Shown: positions 19,488-28,216 of the stretch, in pieces
How positions within the stretch are numbered: position 1 is the stretch's first letter
How the letters are laid out: the number at the start of each line of letters is the position of its first letter
From: Flavobacteriales bacterium
GTDB lineage: Bacteria > Bacteroidota > Bacteroidia > Flavobacteriales_F > PHOS-HE28
Assembly: GCA_019912395.1 (NCBI GenBank)
Contig: JAIOIH010000066.1
Span: 1 to 64,000 of the forward strand
Direction: 5' to 3'
Length of the DNA stretch: 64,000 bases
Position numbers and translations under genes: made by a program
The notes under the pieces: generated by a model
Told to the model about the DNA's origin: nothing
Seen by the model: the letters and a program-made list of their open reading frames with translations, nothing else
Databases searched by the model: none

Positions 19488-21128
19488 TCAACGCACGATC
19501 ACAAGGCGGGAGGTGTGGATCGGCACCGGATCCGCACCGATCAACTTGAGCGTATACGTCCCCGGGGCGATGGCCGCGATGTCACAGCTGACCTGTGCAC
19601 CCATGCGCGTATGCGGAAGCGAAAGGATACGGCCACTGATATCGACCAGTTCCACAGCGGAGATGCCCCCGGTCGTGGACAGTATCACATGGTCCCGCGC
19701 GGGGTTGGGGTGAACAGTGATCGTTCCATTCGTTGCGGACGCCATGCCGGACGTTAGACAAGGGGAGGGTAACGGGTCCAGTTCGATCTCATCGCCCGGC
19801 GTCAGGTCATGTCCGGCGAACCCGATGAAATCCGCTGGGTACCACTCGCAACGGAACACCGCGTTGAATTGAGGGGTGTTCCCTTGAGTGATGGGTCCGG
19901 TGCTGTTCACGGGGTTGATGTATTCCCACACCTGTTCGTCATTGGCATCGATATGGAAGAAGCGGCCATGCGGACCATCGGTGAGAAAGAAGCCATCATC
20001 CACCGCGAATACCCCGCTCAGGTTCATGCTGAAGAAATCCGTGGGGACAGGTGCCGTCCATGTCCAAAATGAGGTGGCAGGCCCCGCCGCTGTGCCGGGT
20101 GCCAATGGATAGTGGCCGTCCGTGTCCAGCGCTGGATCGATGATCTCCAAACTGGAGAAGTTCCCCTCGGGCCTCAATTTGCCGTTATTGAACACCATGA
20201 TCTTGCCCGCATCGGGATGGCCGGGGGGCAACCAAGTGGCATGGTGCTGACCGAATAGTTTGCGGTCGTTCAACAAACCTGTTCCATACGCTTCGGGGTT
20301 GCCCCACCGATAGAGCAGATCCCCTCCGTGTCCGCTTGCCCCACCGGTGCTTCCGGCGGCCTCTACAGTGGTAGTGCTGTGGTCGATCACCCAGAACTCA
20401 TCAAAATTGTGGACGCTGACCAGTACCTCATCGCGCTCTGCATTGTAGGCGATGGAATTGATATGGAGCCAATCGACATTGGATGGTGGCCCGACCCGGT
20501 AATTGATGTCGATCCGAGCTGGCCTTTGGGAGGGCTGCCCGAAGTTCGGAAGTTCAGGATCGAAATGCTGTACCAGGTGGTCCCATGCACGCCAAGTCCA
20601 GACAATATCGGCCTGACCCGGACCGGTTGGGTGCAGCTCCAGCAGCACTTCGCTCCACAACCGGGGCAAAACGTTGGAGGTGTCCTTGCCGTGAGCAAGG
20701 GCATCCGCTGCGGAGTGCAGTTCCCAAGCGATGGTGAGGATATTCCCGTTGGGCATCACCGTGAAGTCGTGGTGCTGGCACATGCTGTCATTCGAGAGCA
20801 AGTAGCTCCATATCAGGTCGCCGTCCCAGTTGAAGCGCTCGATCACACCGCCATTGCCACCGCCATGGAAGTCGGGGTTGCCCACCGATCCCGCACGGAG
20901 CAAGCTGCCATCCGGCTGCAATTGGGCGGAGGCTCCTGCCGAATAAGTGCTCGTCCATTGCTTTACCTCCCTCCCACATCCGTCGATGAGGTAGGTGACA
21001 TTGCTGTTCATCGGAGCGAAAAGCCCGTACCCCGGAATGTCCGCATCGTACTGTGTTAGCCCCACGGTTCGTTGGGCTTGTGATCCAATGGCAAGTACGG
21101 TGGCGGCTATCAAAAGAAAGGATCGCAT
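19488..21128 (-). CDS. Arylsulfotransferase-like secreted protein with T9SS sorting domain
   Basis: Exported 546-aa protein: signal peptide ending at IGSQAQ, a six-bladed propeller-type region of the arylsulfotransferase (ASST) family (residues about 25-450; QHHDFTVMPNGNIL, DWLHINSIAYN, FGQHHATWLPPG), then a type A T9SS sorting domain. The sorting domain starts ITVHPNPARD and ends SRLVIVR. In ASST enzymes a histidine carries sulfate between phenolic donors and acceptors; several candidate His residues are present, but activity is unproven since many secreted homologues are uncharacterised. Would be released or surface-attached by T9SS. Confidence 0.88.
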   Translation of the reverse strand: MRSFLLIAATVLAIGSQAQRTVGLTQYDADIPGYGLFAPMNSNVTYLIDGCGREVKQWTSTYSAGASAQLQPDGSLLRAGSVGNPDFHGGGNGGVIERFNWDGDLIWSYLLSNDSMCQHHDFTVMPNGNILTIAWELHSAADALAHGKDTSNVLPRLWSEVLLELHPTGPGQADIVWTWRAWDHLVQHFDPELPNFGQPSQRPARIDINYRVGPPSNVDWLHINSIAYNAERDEVLVSVHNFDEFWVIDHSTTTVEAAGSTGGASGHGGDLLYRWGNPEAYGTGLLNDRKLFGQHHATWLPPGHPDAGKIMVFNNGKLRPEGNFSSLEIIDPALDTDGHYPLAPGTAAGPATSFWTWTAPVPTDFFSMNLSGVFAVDDGFFLTDGPHGRFFHIDANDEQVWEYINPVNSTGPITQGNTPQFNAVFRCEWYPADFIGFAGHDLTPGDEIELDPLPSPCLTSGMASATNGTITVHPNPARDHVILSTTGGISAVELVDISGRILSLPHTRMGAQVSCDIAAIAPGTYTLKLIGADPVPIHTSRLVIVR

Positions 21129-21244
21129 GGGCTATTAGGCTGGCCGGAATGGAGAAAAAGGGTTCACAATGTAACCGGTAGCGTGGAAGGGAACCCGGAC
21201 TTCTCCGAGGACGGAACCATTCACCGTCGTAGCGATCCGGTTGC

Positions 21245-22327
21245 TCACATCCTCCGGTACCACCCCTTGATCCGCTCCCTGTCCAGCACCTTCTCCCACT
21301 CGGGTCCAAAAGCATGGTCCCACATGTGCGGCAGGTTGTAGGCTACTTCGGCCATGGCACTGATGGTCTCCTCGCTCCAACCCTTGGCAAGGCCCTGCGG
21401 GATGTGGATGTTGTTGTGCTTCACCATGCCCTTGAACTCCTGGACGTTGTCGCCATATACATCCTCCAGCTTGTCAAAGGCGATGCAGTTGGCAAGGCAG
21501 TGGTGGATCTCCAGCACCTTGCCGAGGCCGTAGCTCAAGGCATGGCAGACACCGACCTCACTATAGGTGAGACTGAGGCCGCCCATGTAGCTGGCCACCA
21601 TCAGGAACTCGTCGCTTTTGGGGTCCTTGCGGTCGCGCTTGAGGAAGACCTCGCGGCAAAGCTCCAAGGCCTTCTCGCTGTATGCTTCCGCGAAGGTGTT
21701 CTTCTTGGTGCCGGTGATGGCTTCCACGCTGTGGATGTACGTATCCATGCCCGTGTAGAACCATTGGTCCTGCGGCACGGTGGCGATCAGGTCGGGATCC
21801 AGCACGATCTGGTCGAGCACCGTCCAGTCGCACTTCAGGCCAAGCTTCTTCACCGGTCCGGTGAGCACCGCCGTCATGCTCACCTCGGCCCCGGTGCCGC
21901 TGATGGTGGGCACGCCGCAATGGTAGATGCCCGGCTTCTTGATCAGGTTCAGCCCTTGGTATTGCACGCTGCTGCCCTCGTTGGTGAACATCAGCGACGT
22001 GGCCTTGGCGATATCCATCACCGTGCCTCCGCCGATGCCGATGATGCCCGCTGGCAGGCCGCGACGTGCAAGGACATCATCGCGCAGCGCATCGATCTGG
22101 GTGGTGCTCGGTTCCTTCAGCGAACTGATGAAATGGATCTCGTCCTCGGACCGGGCTGGGATGCGCTTCCGGAAATCCTCCTTGTCGGCGAAGTAGTCGT
22201 CCACCACGAAGACCATGAATTGCTTGTTCGCTGAGCGCTGTGGCTCCAGGATCTCGCCGAGCTTATCGAAGGAGCCACGGCCGTAGCAGGTCTTGGTAAC
22301 GGACTTGAAATTGCGGAAGAGGTTCAT
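21245..22327 (-). CDS. kdnB: 3-deoxy-D-manno-octulosonate 8-oxidase KdnB
   Basis: Iron-containing alcohol dehydrogenase family member that oxidises C8 of Kdo, the first of two steps to 8-amino-Kdo. The start RNFKSVTKTCYGRGSFDKLG, IGIGGGTVMDIAKA with the NAD-binding GGG, YQGLNLIKKP, PTISGTGAEVS, and putative metal ligands Asp195, His199 and the His-rich VCHALSYG/LEIHHCLAN segments follow the Shewanella KdnB pattern closely. Length 360 aa is complete. Its amination partner KdnA lies 7 kb away on the same strand. The start codon is 6 bases from a short-period AT-rich repeat that contains two TAATTTTC words, near-consensus -7 elements. Confidence 0.88.
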   Translation of the reverse strand: MNLFRNFKSVTKTCYGRGSFDKLGEILEPQRSANKQFMVFVVDDYFADKEDFRKRIPARSEDEIHFISSLKEPSTTQIDALRDDVLARRGLPAGIIGIGGGTVMDIAKATSLMFTNEGSSVQYQGLNLIKKPGIYHCGVPTISGTGAEVSMTAVLTGPVKKLGLKCDWTVLDQIVLDPDLIATVPQDQWFYTGMDTYIHSVEAITGTKKNTFAEAYSEKALELCREVFLKRDRKDPKSDEFLMVASYMGGLSLTYSEVGVCHALSYGLGKVLEIHHCLANCIAFDKLEDVYGDNVQEFKGMVKHNNIHIPQGLAKGWSEETISAMAEVAYNLPHMWDHAFGPEWEKVLDRERIKGWYRRM

Positions 22328-22332
22328 GGGTC

Positions 22333-22371
22333 GATCGGAAAATTAGAAGATCGGACGATCAGAAAATTAGA
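22333..22371. repeat. Short-period AT-rich repeat at the kdnB 5' end
   Basis: GATCGGAAAATTAGA (22333-22347), GATCGGAC (22349-22356) and GATCAGAAAATTAGA (22357-22371) form a 24-base-period tract 6 bases from the kdnB start codon. On the kdnB strand each copy contains TAATTTTC. Confidence 0.7.
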
Positions 22372-22423
22372 TATTGATCGCCGTGTTTGATGTTGCGGAT
22401 GCAAAGGAACGGATGAAAGCGTT

Positions 22424-22598
22424 GGGCGTGCCCCTTCCTCCGCGCGCAAGCCCCCGCACAGGGTCCGGCTGTCCGCTGTGGCCGTCCTGGTCCGCACTGC
22501 GGCACATCGGGCTGCGGGGTCCCGTCTGCGCCGGGCCTCCTCGCTCCGTGTGCCGCAAGCGCGTCCTGTGGCCGGGCCGCCGCTGCCATCCGTCACGC
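22424..22598 (+). ncRNA. GGGCG-type structured intergenic element, copy A
   Basis: A 175-bp GC-rich element between divergent kdnB and the DoxX-like gene. It runs TTGGGCGTGCC at the start, GTCCGGCTGTCCGCTGTGG at about 22464-22482, a variable hairpin (TGCGGCACA near 22499 pairing with TGTGCCGCA near 22552), and GCCGCTGCCATCCGTCACGC at the end. The same plan with other internal sequence is seen in copy B (27969-28082). From memory, elements of this plan are frequent between genes of Bacteroidota and are often mis-called as ORFs; I know of no assigned function. RNA or mobile-DNA nature is undecided; typed ncRNA as the nearest class. Confidence 0.45.
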
Positions 22599-22643
22599 AA
22601 AAGTCCGCTCAGGGGTTATCCTTGTGGCCTATTCCGGACCGCC

Positions 22644-23081
22644 ATGAACTGTGTTACCGATCTCCTGGCCGGTTGCGGCCTCTCCTCCGCCAACCTGCTG
22701 CAACTGGCCTTCGCCGCCTTCGTCGCCGTGCTCTTTATCCAGTCCGGCCTGGACAAGGTCTTCAACTGGACCAGCGAGAAGAACTTCTACAAGGCGCACT
22801 TCAGCAAGAGCATCCTCAAGGGCTCGGTCTTCCTCCTGATGCCCGTGATCACGCTGGTGGAGCTTTCCGCCGGGCTGCTTTCCGCCGCAGGCTTTATCCA
22901 GGTCCTCTTCACCGGCAACACCGGCATCGGCACGCTCGGCATGCTCTGCGCAGTTGCGGGCCTTACCATGCTGTTCTTCGGCCAACGCGTGGCCAAGGAT
23001 TACAAAGGGGCTGCGGTGCTGGTGCCCTATTTTCTGATGGCCGCTGCCGGGCTGTATGTGTTCGGCGCTGGTGCTTGCTGA
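22644..23081 (+). CDS. DoxX-like small membrane protein
   Basis: A 145-aa inner-membrane protein with four hydrophobic segments. FAAFVAVLFIQSGLDKVFNW at residues 19-38 is typical of the DoxX/MauE-like superfamily. Start 22644 excludes the upstream in-frame stretch, which is the GGGCG element and not protein-coding. Convergent with the propeller gene at 23091, the two stops being 9 bp apart with a small GTCCG/CGGAC hairpin between them. Family members are linked to quinone or thiol redox chemistry; nothing here narrows the role. Confidence 0.75.
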   Translation: MNCVTDLLAGCGLSSANLLQLAFAAFVAVLFIQSGLDKVFNWTSEKNFYKAHFSKSILKGSVFLLMPVITLVELSAGLLSAAGFIQVLFTGNTGIGTLGMLCAVAGLTMLFFGQRVAKDYKGAAVLVPYFLMAAAGLYVFGAGAC

Positions 23082-23090
23082 ACCGTCCGC

Positions 23091-24755
23091 TTACGGACGT
23101 ACCACCATCAGCCTCGCGGTTGATCGCGCACGGGATCCCATGGCCTCCAGGTTATAGCTGCCCGGTGGTAGGCTACTGACGTCCAATATCACCGGATCGC
23201 CCGGGGAGGTCACGGTTCGCTCCAAGGCCACGCGCCCAGTGCTGTCCAGGATACGCAGTTGTATCGATGCGCCCAATGTGCCTGCCCCTCCCACCGTGAC
23301 CCGCCGATCCGCAGGGTTGGGGGTCAACAGAAGCGGATCCCGCGCTTCAGGTCCGTCTACTCCGAGCGGAATGAAATCCACCGGGACACAGACATGGTTA
23401 TCGGAAGGATCGCGGTCAGCCACCGCGTCCGGAGCCAACGCCGTGATGCAGACTTGCCCGTAAGTGCTCAGGATCTCGCTCAGCGGGGTGTCCTTCGCCG
23501 TATGCACCACCCCAAAAGGCAAAGTGACCGTATCACCCGGTGCAACGGCCAGGTCGGTCGGATCCAGGCGATGCTGTAGCGAGAGGCAGGTCATGTTGAA
23601 CCACACGCCGTGCAAGGTGACCAATACGCTGCGCAGTGTATCCGGACCGTGGTTCACCACGTGTGCGGTCACATCGGCTTTCGCGTCCCACCAAATATCC
23701 CCGGAGCCCGACGGTACGGCCCAGGCCGAATCCACCTCGACCAGGATCTCCACGTCCTGGTGGTGGACCGCGGCATCCCCATCCAGGGAAAGCTTGCGGA
23801 AAACACCCGTGTACCGCCCGCTGATATTCGTGTAGCCCACTTCATGGACGGCGCCGTCGCCGATGACGCAACCGGTGTGCGTATAGGCCGGAACCGAAGG
23901 CCACGGGAAGAGCAAGGTGGCCGTGCCGCCCGCATCCAAGTGATAGAGCCCGTAGGCGGTTTGCACGTACAGGCCGCTGCTCGTCCACACGAAGGAGCTG
24001 TTTGTCCCCGCACCCGATACGATGGTGGTTCCATTAAGCTCCAAGGCCGGGCCAAAGCGACGGATAGTGTCACCGACCAAGGCGAAAAGCTGGGTGCCTT
24101 CCATCTGCAGGTCCAGCACGCCTTCGCCAATGGGCGTATCGGATAGGACCATACCGTTCAGGCCGACCAATTTCAGATCGGTCCCGTCCGCCACGAAAAG
24201 AGTGGAATCGCTGGCCCAATGCAACTTCTTGATGTTGCTCTCATCCCCCAAGGTGAATTGGCCGATCTGCTGGCCATCCCAGCCATCCAGGATCCGCACG
24301 GCCTTGAGCGAGGCAACAGCCAGTGGTCCCCCACTCCCTCCGTATAAGCCCTTGGCCAAGAGGAAGAAATCCTCCCAACCCTCTTGCCCGGTCGGGGCCA
24401 GTTCATGCTCCCAGAGCACATTCCCCAATGCATCAAATCGCCTGATCCGGCCCGGCCCAAGGACATCACAATAGTCAGCGATGCCCACCTGGATCAATTC
24501 GCCGTCCGGCATGGCGATCATATCGCCCCCTCCTTGGCCGGTCATATACGAGTCGCCTATCTCCCAATCCACTGAAGCATCGGCATTCCGTACGCTGAGC
24601 ATATTTCCTTCAGCAGCATAGGCCATGCGGCCATCGCTCAGGTAAATGACGCGATGGAAGGTGAGGGCATCGGAACGTTGTTCGGCCAGTTCCCACCATT
24701 GGGCGGGTGCAACGAGCATGGCCAAGGCTAAGGGAATGGTGAGCAGGATGCGCAT
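23091..24755 (-). CDS. Secreted propeller-like protein with T9SS sorting domain (554 aa)
   Basis: Exported protein: signal peptide (MRILLTIPLALAMLVAPAQ), a WD/PQQ-like propeller region with repeated YLSDGRMAYAAEG, IAMPDGELIQVG and RRFDALGNVLWEHE patterns (about residues 20-310), a CARDB-like domain (about 320-460) and a type A T9SS sorting domain (LTPNPADRRVTV to RLMVVRP). It is a paralogue of the neighbouring gene at 24866: both begin W-ELA-QRS and share nearly the same sorting domain. Function unknown; likely surface or released. Confidence 0.85.
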   Translation of the reverse strand: MRILLTIPLALAMLVAPAQWWELAEQRSDALTFHRVIYLSDGRMAYAAEGNMLSVRNADASVDWEIGDSYMTGQGGGDMIAMPDGELIQVGIADYCDVLGPGRIRRFDALGNVLWEHELAPTGQEGWEDFFLLAKGLYGGSGGPLAVASLKAVRILDGWDGQQIGQFTLGDESNIKKLHWASDSTLFVADGTDLKLVGLNGMVLSDTPIGEGVLDLQMEGTQLFALVGDTIRRFGPALELNGTTIVSGAGTNSSFVWTSSGLYVQTAYGLYHLDAGGTATLLFPWPSVPAYTHTGCVIGDGAVHEVGYTNISGRYTGVFRKLSLDGDAAVHHQDVEILVEVDSAWAVPSGSGDIWWDAKADVTAHVVNHGPDTLRSVLVTLHGVWFNMTCLSLQHRLDPTDLAVAPGDTVTLPFGVVHTAKDTPLSEILSTYGQVCITALAPDAVADRDPSDNHVCVPVDFIPLGVDGPEARDPLLLTPNPADRRVTVGGAGTLGASIQLRILDSTGRVALERTVTSPGDPVILDVSSLPPGSYNLEAMGSRARSTARLMVVRP

Positions 24756-24865
24756 GGAACGAAGTTTTGTTGTAGTTCCAAGGTAGGGATACTTCCGGGT
24801 TTCGGCTCCGGCCTATCGGGAACTGCCGTGATGGACTCCGGTCATCAAGCCCTCGAACACCGACA

Positions 24866-26512
24866 TCAGGGACGCACCACCATCAGCTTGGCGGTGGAAC
24901 GCGCACGGGGTCCCATGGCATCCAAGATGTACGTGCCAGGCGGCAGGCTGCTGATGTCCAATTCCACCCGATCGCCCGGGGAGGCCACTGTTCGCTCCAA
25001 GGCTACGTGCCCGGTGCCATCCAGGTAACGTAGGCGGAGCTGATCGCCCAAGGCGGCCAAGCCGGATACCGTGCAGGCATTGGAAGCCGGGGTCGGGAAC
25101 AAGGCGAGCGGGGCAATGCTCTCCTGCCTTGCCACGCTAAGCACAAAATCCACGGAAGCACATGCCGTATTGTCCTGCGGCGCACGGTCCGCAAGATCGT
25201 CCGGCGCCAAGGCTACGATGCAGATATCACCGTCCCCGGCGGCTTGTGCCGAAGAGAGGCCCAGCGCAACATCCACCGCACCGAACGGAAGCCTCAGCGT
25301 ATCCCCCGGTGCCAATGCGAAGCCCGATGTATCGATACGGTTCGTGGGTTGCTCGCACAGTATCCAAGGCACTTGGATCCACATGCTCAGCACAACACTG
25401 CGGAGCGTGTCCGAGCCGTGATTCACAAAGAGACCCGTGATGTCCGCATGCCGGTCCCAAGGATAGAACCCGCCCACGAACTCCGTCCATGTTGAATCAA
25501 CATGAAGGATCACTTCCACGTCCTGGTCGTGCTGTACCGCTTCACCGCTCATGGAAAGCGTGCGGATGATCCCGGTGGACCTCCCGCTTATATCGGTGTT
25601 CCCAAGTGAAAACACGGTACCGTTGCGGACCGCACAACCGGTGGTGCTTAAGCCGGGCAGTGCAGGCCAAGGAAAGAGGAATGTGGGAGTACCGTCCGGG
25701 GCCAGATGATAAAGGCCCGCTGCGGTATTCACAAGAAGGCCGCTGTCCGAAACGACGAACCGGCTGTTCCAATCCATGTTCGGAAACGCTACGATGCCCA
25801 GTGGAGATAGATCAGCGCCAAAGCGTCGAATACTGTCATTGGCCAGCACGAACAGCTGTTGTTCATACCAACGCATGTCCTCCACGAATGGCCCGATGGT
25901 ATTTGAATTAAGCATCGCCCCACCGATGTCCACGAGTTGCAAGTCCGTGCCCTGGACAATGAACAGCGAGCTATCCTCCGCCCACATGATCTTTCGGATG
26001 TCCGAGGTTAGGGCCTGATAGCCACCTGCCACGTTCCCATCCATGTCCATGACATACACGGTATCCTGCGAAGCCACCGCCACATGTCCGATCGACCCCT
26101 TCGCCGCCATCGTGACCATGTATCCCGTTTGCGATTCGATGGTCCTTTCCCAAAGCACGCTGCCATCCGGGGCATACCGGCGCACGCGGCTGTCCGGGCC
26201 GTAATAATCACAGCCATCCTTGACCCCAACGTGGAGTATGCCGCTGTCCGGCAACAGGACCACCTCGCCCACACCTTGGCCCGTACAGTAGGTATCGATA
26301 TGCTCCCATACTATCGTTCCGTCGCCATTCCGAACAGTGATCATGTGGCTGCCCGCAAAGCTCGCACGCCCGACCACCGCCCAACGGCCACCGCCGACCG
26401 GGAGCGCTTGGTCGAAATAGATCTCCTCCGAACGTTGGTCCGCCAATTCCCACAACTGCGCCTGTGCTTGGAAGGAGAGGGTGCCAAGAAGTACGAGTAG
26501 GATGTGTCGCAT
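24866..26512 (-). CDS. Secreted propeller-like protein with T9SS sorting domain (548 aa), tandem paralogue
   Basis: Same architecture as the gene downstream at 23091: signal peptide (MRHILLVLLGTLSFQAQAQ), propeller blades (LLPDSGILHVGVKDG, RRYAPDGSVLWERT), a CARDB-like domain (HADITGLFVNHGSDTLRSV) and a type A sorting domain (LFPTPASNACTV to KLMVVRP). Start 26512 is chosen at the signal peptide; 77 upstream codons in frame have no support. The 3' 150-200 bases are much more similar to the paralogue than the middle, which suggests a recent duplication with constraint or gene conversion on the sorting domain. Confidence 0.85.
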   Translation of the reverse strand: MRHILLVLLGTLSFQAQAQLWELADQRSEEIYFDQALPVGGGRWAVVGRASFAGSHMITVRNGDGTIVWEHIDTYCTGQGVGEVVLLPDSGILHVGVKDGCDYYGPDSRVRRYAPDGSVLWERTIESQTGYMVTMAAKGSIGHVAVASQDTVYVMDMDGNVAGGYQALTSDIRKIMWAEDSSLFIVQGTDLQLVDIGGAMLNSNTIGPFVEDMRWYEQQLFVLANDSIRRFGADLSPLGIVAFPNMDWNSRFVVSDSGLLVNTAAGLYHLAPDGTPTFLFPWPALPGLSTTGCAVRNGTVFSLGNTDISGRSTGIIRTLSMSGEAVQHDQDVEVILHVDSTWTEFVGGFYPWDRHADITGLFVNHGSDTLRSVVLSMWIQVPWILCEQPTNRIDTSGFALAPGDTLRLPFGAVDVALGLSSAQAAGDGDICIVALAPDDLADRAPQDNTACASVDFVLSVARQESIAPLALFPTPASNACTVSGLAALGDQLRLRYLDGTGHVALERTVASPGDRVELDISSLPPGTYILDAMGPRARSTAKLMVVRP

Positions 26513-26614
26513 CGGGCTTGGGTTTGAATTTGCAGGAGGGCGCACTTCGATAGACACGGTGAAGCTATGATCTGCTGCCTGTGCGGTGCGAGGCTGGATC
26601 CTCTTCGGGGAGAC

Positions 26615-26656
26615 ACTGGTATGTTCTGTAGCAATCCACGAGCGTGGATGCACGCG
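26615..26656 (+). repeat. REP-like palindromic repeat, copy 1 (diverged)
   Basis: CTGTAGCA followed by CCACGAGCGTGG (5-bp arms) and CACGCG. Aligns with the repeats at 27899-27961 and 28776-28839 flanking the IS200 transposase. Lies between a T9SS cargo gene and the GNAT-like gene. Confidence 0.5.
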
Positions 26657-26670
26657 TAATTGAAGGAACA

Positions 26671-27795
26671 TCAAGAGATCATCCGCGCATAGACCCGGTA
26701 TCGTTTCCAAACCCGTGCGCCCAATCGTTCCAACTCCGCGCACATCCTGGTGTTGCGCTCCATGACCAGGTGGCTGTCCAAGTGGGTGAAGCCATGGGCC
26801 CGCGCCGCATCGAACAAGGAAACACCCAACGCTGCCGTAAGCCCTTTCCCTTGCAGGTCCGTGCGCACCGCGCCCAGGAGCAGGTCCATTTGCTTGGACC
26901 GCTTCATGGCCCGAAGGATGTGCAGAAAGCCCAAGGGGAACAGCCTTCCCTTGGCTCGCCGCAGGCCCTCGCTCATGTCCGGGCTCGCGATCACAAAGGC
27001 CACCGGTGTATTGTGATCATCCGCGATCAGATGAACAAGCTCGGGCCGCAGGATGAACATGTACTTCGCGGCCAGGGCATGCATCTCCGCTTCGGCCATC
27101 GGCGTGAAGCCGAGCAGGTGTCCATAGGTTTCGTTCACCAAGCGCAGGACGGGCACTATCCACGGCGTCAATTCGCGCTTGGAGCGGAGCGTGACCCGAT
27201 GCAGGCCATGGTTCCGAAGGCAACGGTCCGCAATGGCGTGATAGCTGGCGGGCAGTTGGGCGGGAATGTCCAGGTAATAGCTCACCAGATCCTCCGAGCG
27301 GCTGTACGCGCAGGCTTCGATATGGGGCGGCAGCCATGCCGGGTTGGTAGGCGTGGCGATCACGGGCAAATGCGTGAAGCCCTCCACCTGCATGCCTTGG
27401 GGATCCTTGTCACTGAAACCGAACGGCCCGATGATGCGGTCCCTGCCCTGCCCGCGCGCCCAGTCTTCCACAGCAGCCAAGAGCAGGCGGACGATTCCCG
27501 CATCGTTGATGCAGTCCAATTGGAAGAAGCGGGCGGTGCGTTCACCATGCGCGGCGTTATGGCTGCGATGGATGATGCCCATGATCCGGCCCACGGCCCG
27601 GTTGCCTTGCCAGGCGATCCAACGCTCCACTTCGCAGTGGGCCAGTTGCGGGTTCCGCTTCGGATCGAGCAGGTCCCGGTCATCACCCAGCAGGGTGGGC
27701 ACCGCATTGGGGCGCCGGTCGGGCAGTTCGAGCGGCAGGGTGAGGTACCGGCGGTGTTCCCTGGCGGAGGCCACTGGCCGCAACTGGATCGGCAT
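26671..27795 (-). CDS. GNAT-superfamily N-acyltransferase-like protein (374 aa)
   Basis: Cytoplasmic protein of the large uncharacterised GNAT-like family with the conserved opening RPVASAREHRRYLTLPLEL and NAVPTLLGDDRDLLDPKRNP. It continues with a duplicated acyltransferase fold; DRIIGPFGFSDKDPQGMQVEGF and QGKGLTAALGVSLFDAARAHG are visible, the latter being the acyl-CoA loop near residue 320. Start 27795 was chosen to match the family; an in-frame ATG at 27855 with GGAAGG just before it would add 20 residues. Substrate unknown. Confidence 0.75.
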   Translation of the reverse strand: MPIQLRPVASAREHRRYLTLPLELPDRRPNAVPTLLGDDRDLLDPKRNPQLAHCEVERWIAWQGNRAVGRIMGIIHRSHNAAHGERTARFFQLDCINDAGIVRLLLAAVEDWARGQGRDRIIGPFGFSDKDPQGMQVEGFTHLPVIATPTNPAWLPPHIEACAYSRSEDLVSYYLDIPAQLPASYHAIADRCLRNHGLHRVTLRSKRELTPWIVPVLRLVNETYGHLLGFTPMAEAEMHALAAKYMFILRPELVHLIADDHNTPVAFVIASPDMSEGLRRAKGRLFPLGFLHILRAMKRSKQMDLLLGAVRTDLQGKGLTAALGVSLFDAARAHGFTHLDSHLVMERNTRMCAELERLGARVWKRYRVYARMIS

Positions 27796-27898
27796 CAGGT
27801 TGGATCGTGCGGCCAAGGTGGGGAAAATCGGGACTTGTCCGATCGGTACGAACATCCTTCCAACTTAAAGACGACTCTCGACCAGGGCGAGCTTCCAC

Positions 27899-27961
27899 AC
27901 TCGTGTGGGATGCACTGGACAGATCTGCGGCTTTGCACGAGCGGGGAGCTCGTGCTGGAGA
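27899..27961 (+). repeat. REP-like palindromic repeat, copy 2 (left of IS200)
   Basis: Contains CTCGTGTGG, CTGGACAGATCTG and the hairpin GCACGAGC-gggga-GCTCGTGC (27935-27955, 8-bp perfect arms). A second palindrome CCACAC-tc-GTGTGG sits at its left edge (27895-27908). Direct-repeat partner at 28776-28839. Confidence 0.75.
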
Positions 27962-27968
27962 TGGAGCT

Positions 27969-28082
27969 GCGTTAGGGATCGCAGCGGAAAGCCCACAGCG
28001 ACCCCGGCTCGTAAGCCGGGGGTGCGAGGACTTGCAGCGAAGAGCCCGACGGCGCGGCGCATTTGGGCGCGCCGGAACGCCC
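27969..28082 (-). ncRNA. GGGCG-type structured intergenic element, copy B
   Basis: Read on the minus strand: GGGCGTTCC start, GTCGGGCTCTTCGCTGCAAG, a variable hairpin CCCCGGCTtacgAGCCGGGG with perfect 8-bp arms, then GGCTTTCCGCTGCGATCCC and TAACGC. Same plan and end words as copy A (22424-22598) but different internal sequence and length (114 against 175 bp). It lies between the left REP-like repeat and the IS200 transposase. Its word CCGCTGCGATCCC differs by one base from CCGCTGCGACCCC in the transposon's inverted repeat, which may link the two. Confidence 0.5.
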
Positions 28083-28160
28083 AAAGCATTTTGCCCCCAA
28101 GGAGATAGCGACCCCGAAGGGCGTCGAAGCATGTTGAACAACCCACTCCATTGGATCCGC

Positions 28161-28186
28161 CCCCGAAGGGGTCGCAGCGGGTGTTC
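28161..28186 (+). repeat. Left inverted repeat of the IS200-like unit
   Basis: 26 bp beginning CCCCGAAGGGGTCGCAGC and ending GGGTGTTC, 30 bases before the transposase start. Its perfect reverse complement occurs at 28662-28687. The first 12 bases also form a CCCC/GGGG mini-hairpin. Confidence 0.85.
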
Positions 28187-28216
28187 TATCTTCACCTTCA
28201 TCCAACCGCCATCGCC

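Noticed and set aside
22374-22643. N-terminal extension of the DoxX-like protein
   Set aside because: This stretch is the GGGCG intergenic element; the membrane protein starts at 22644.
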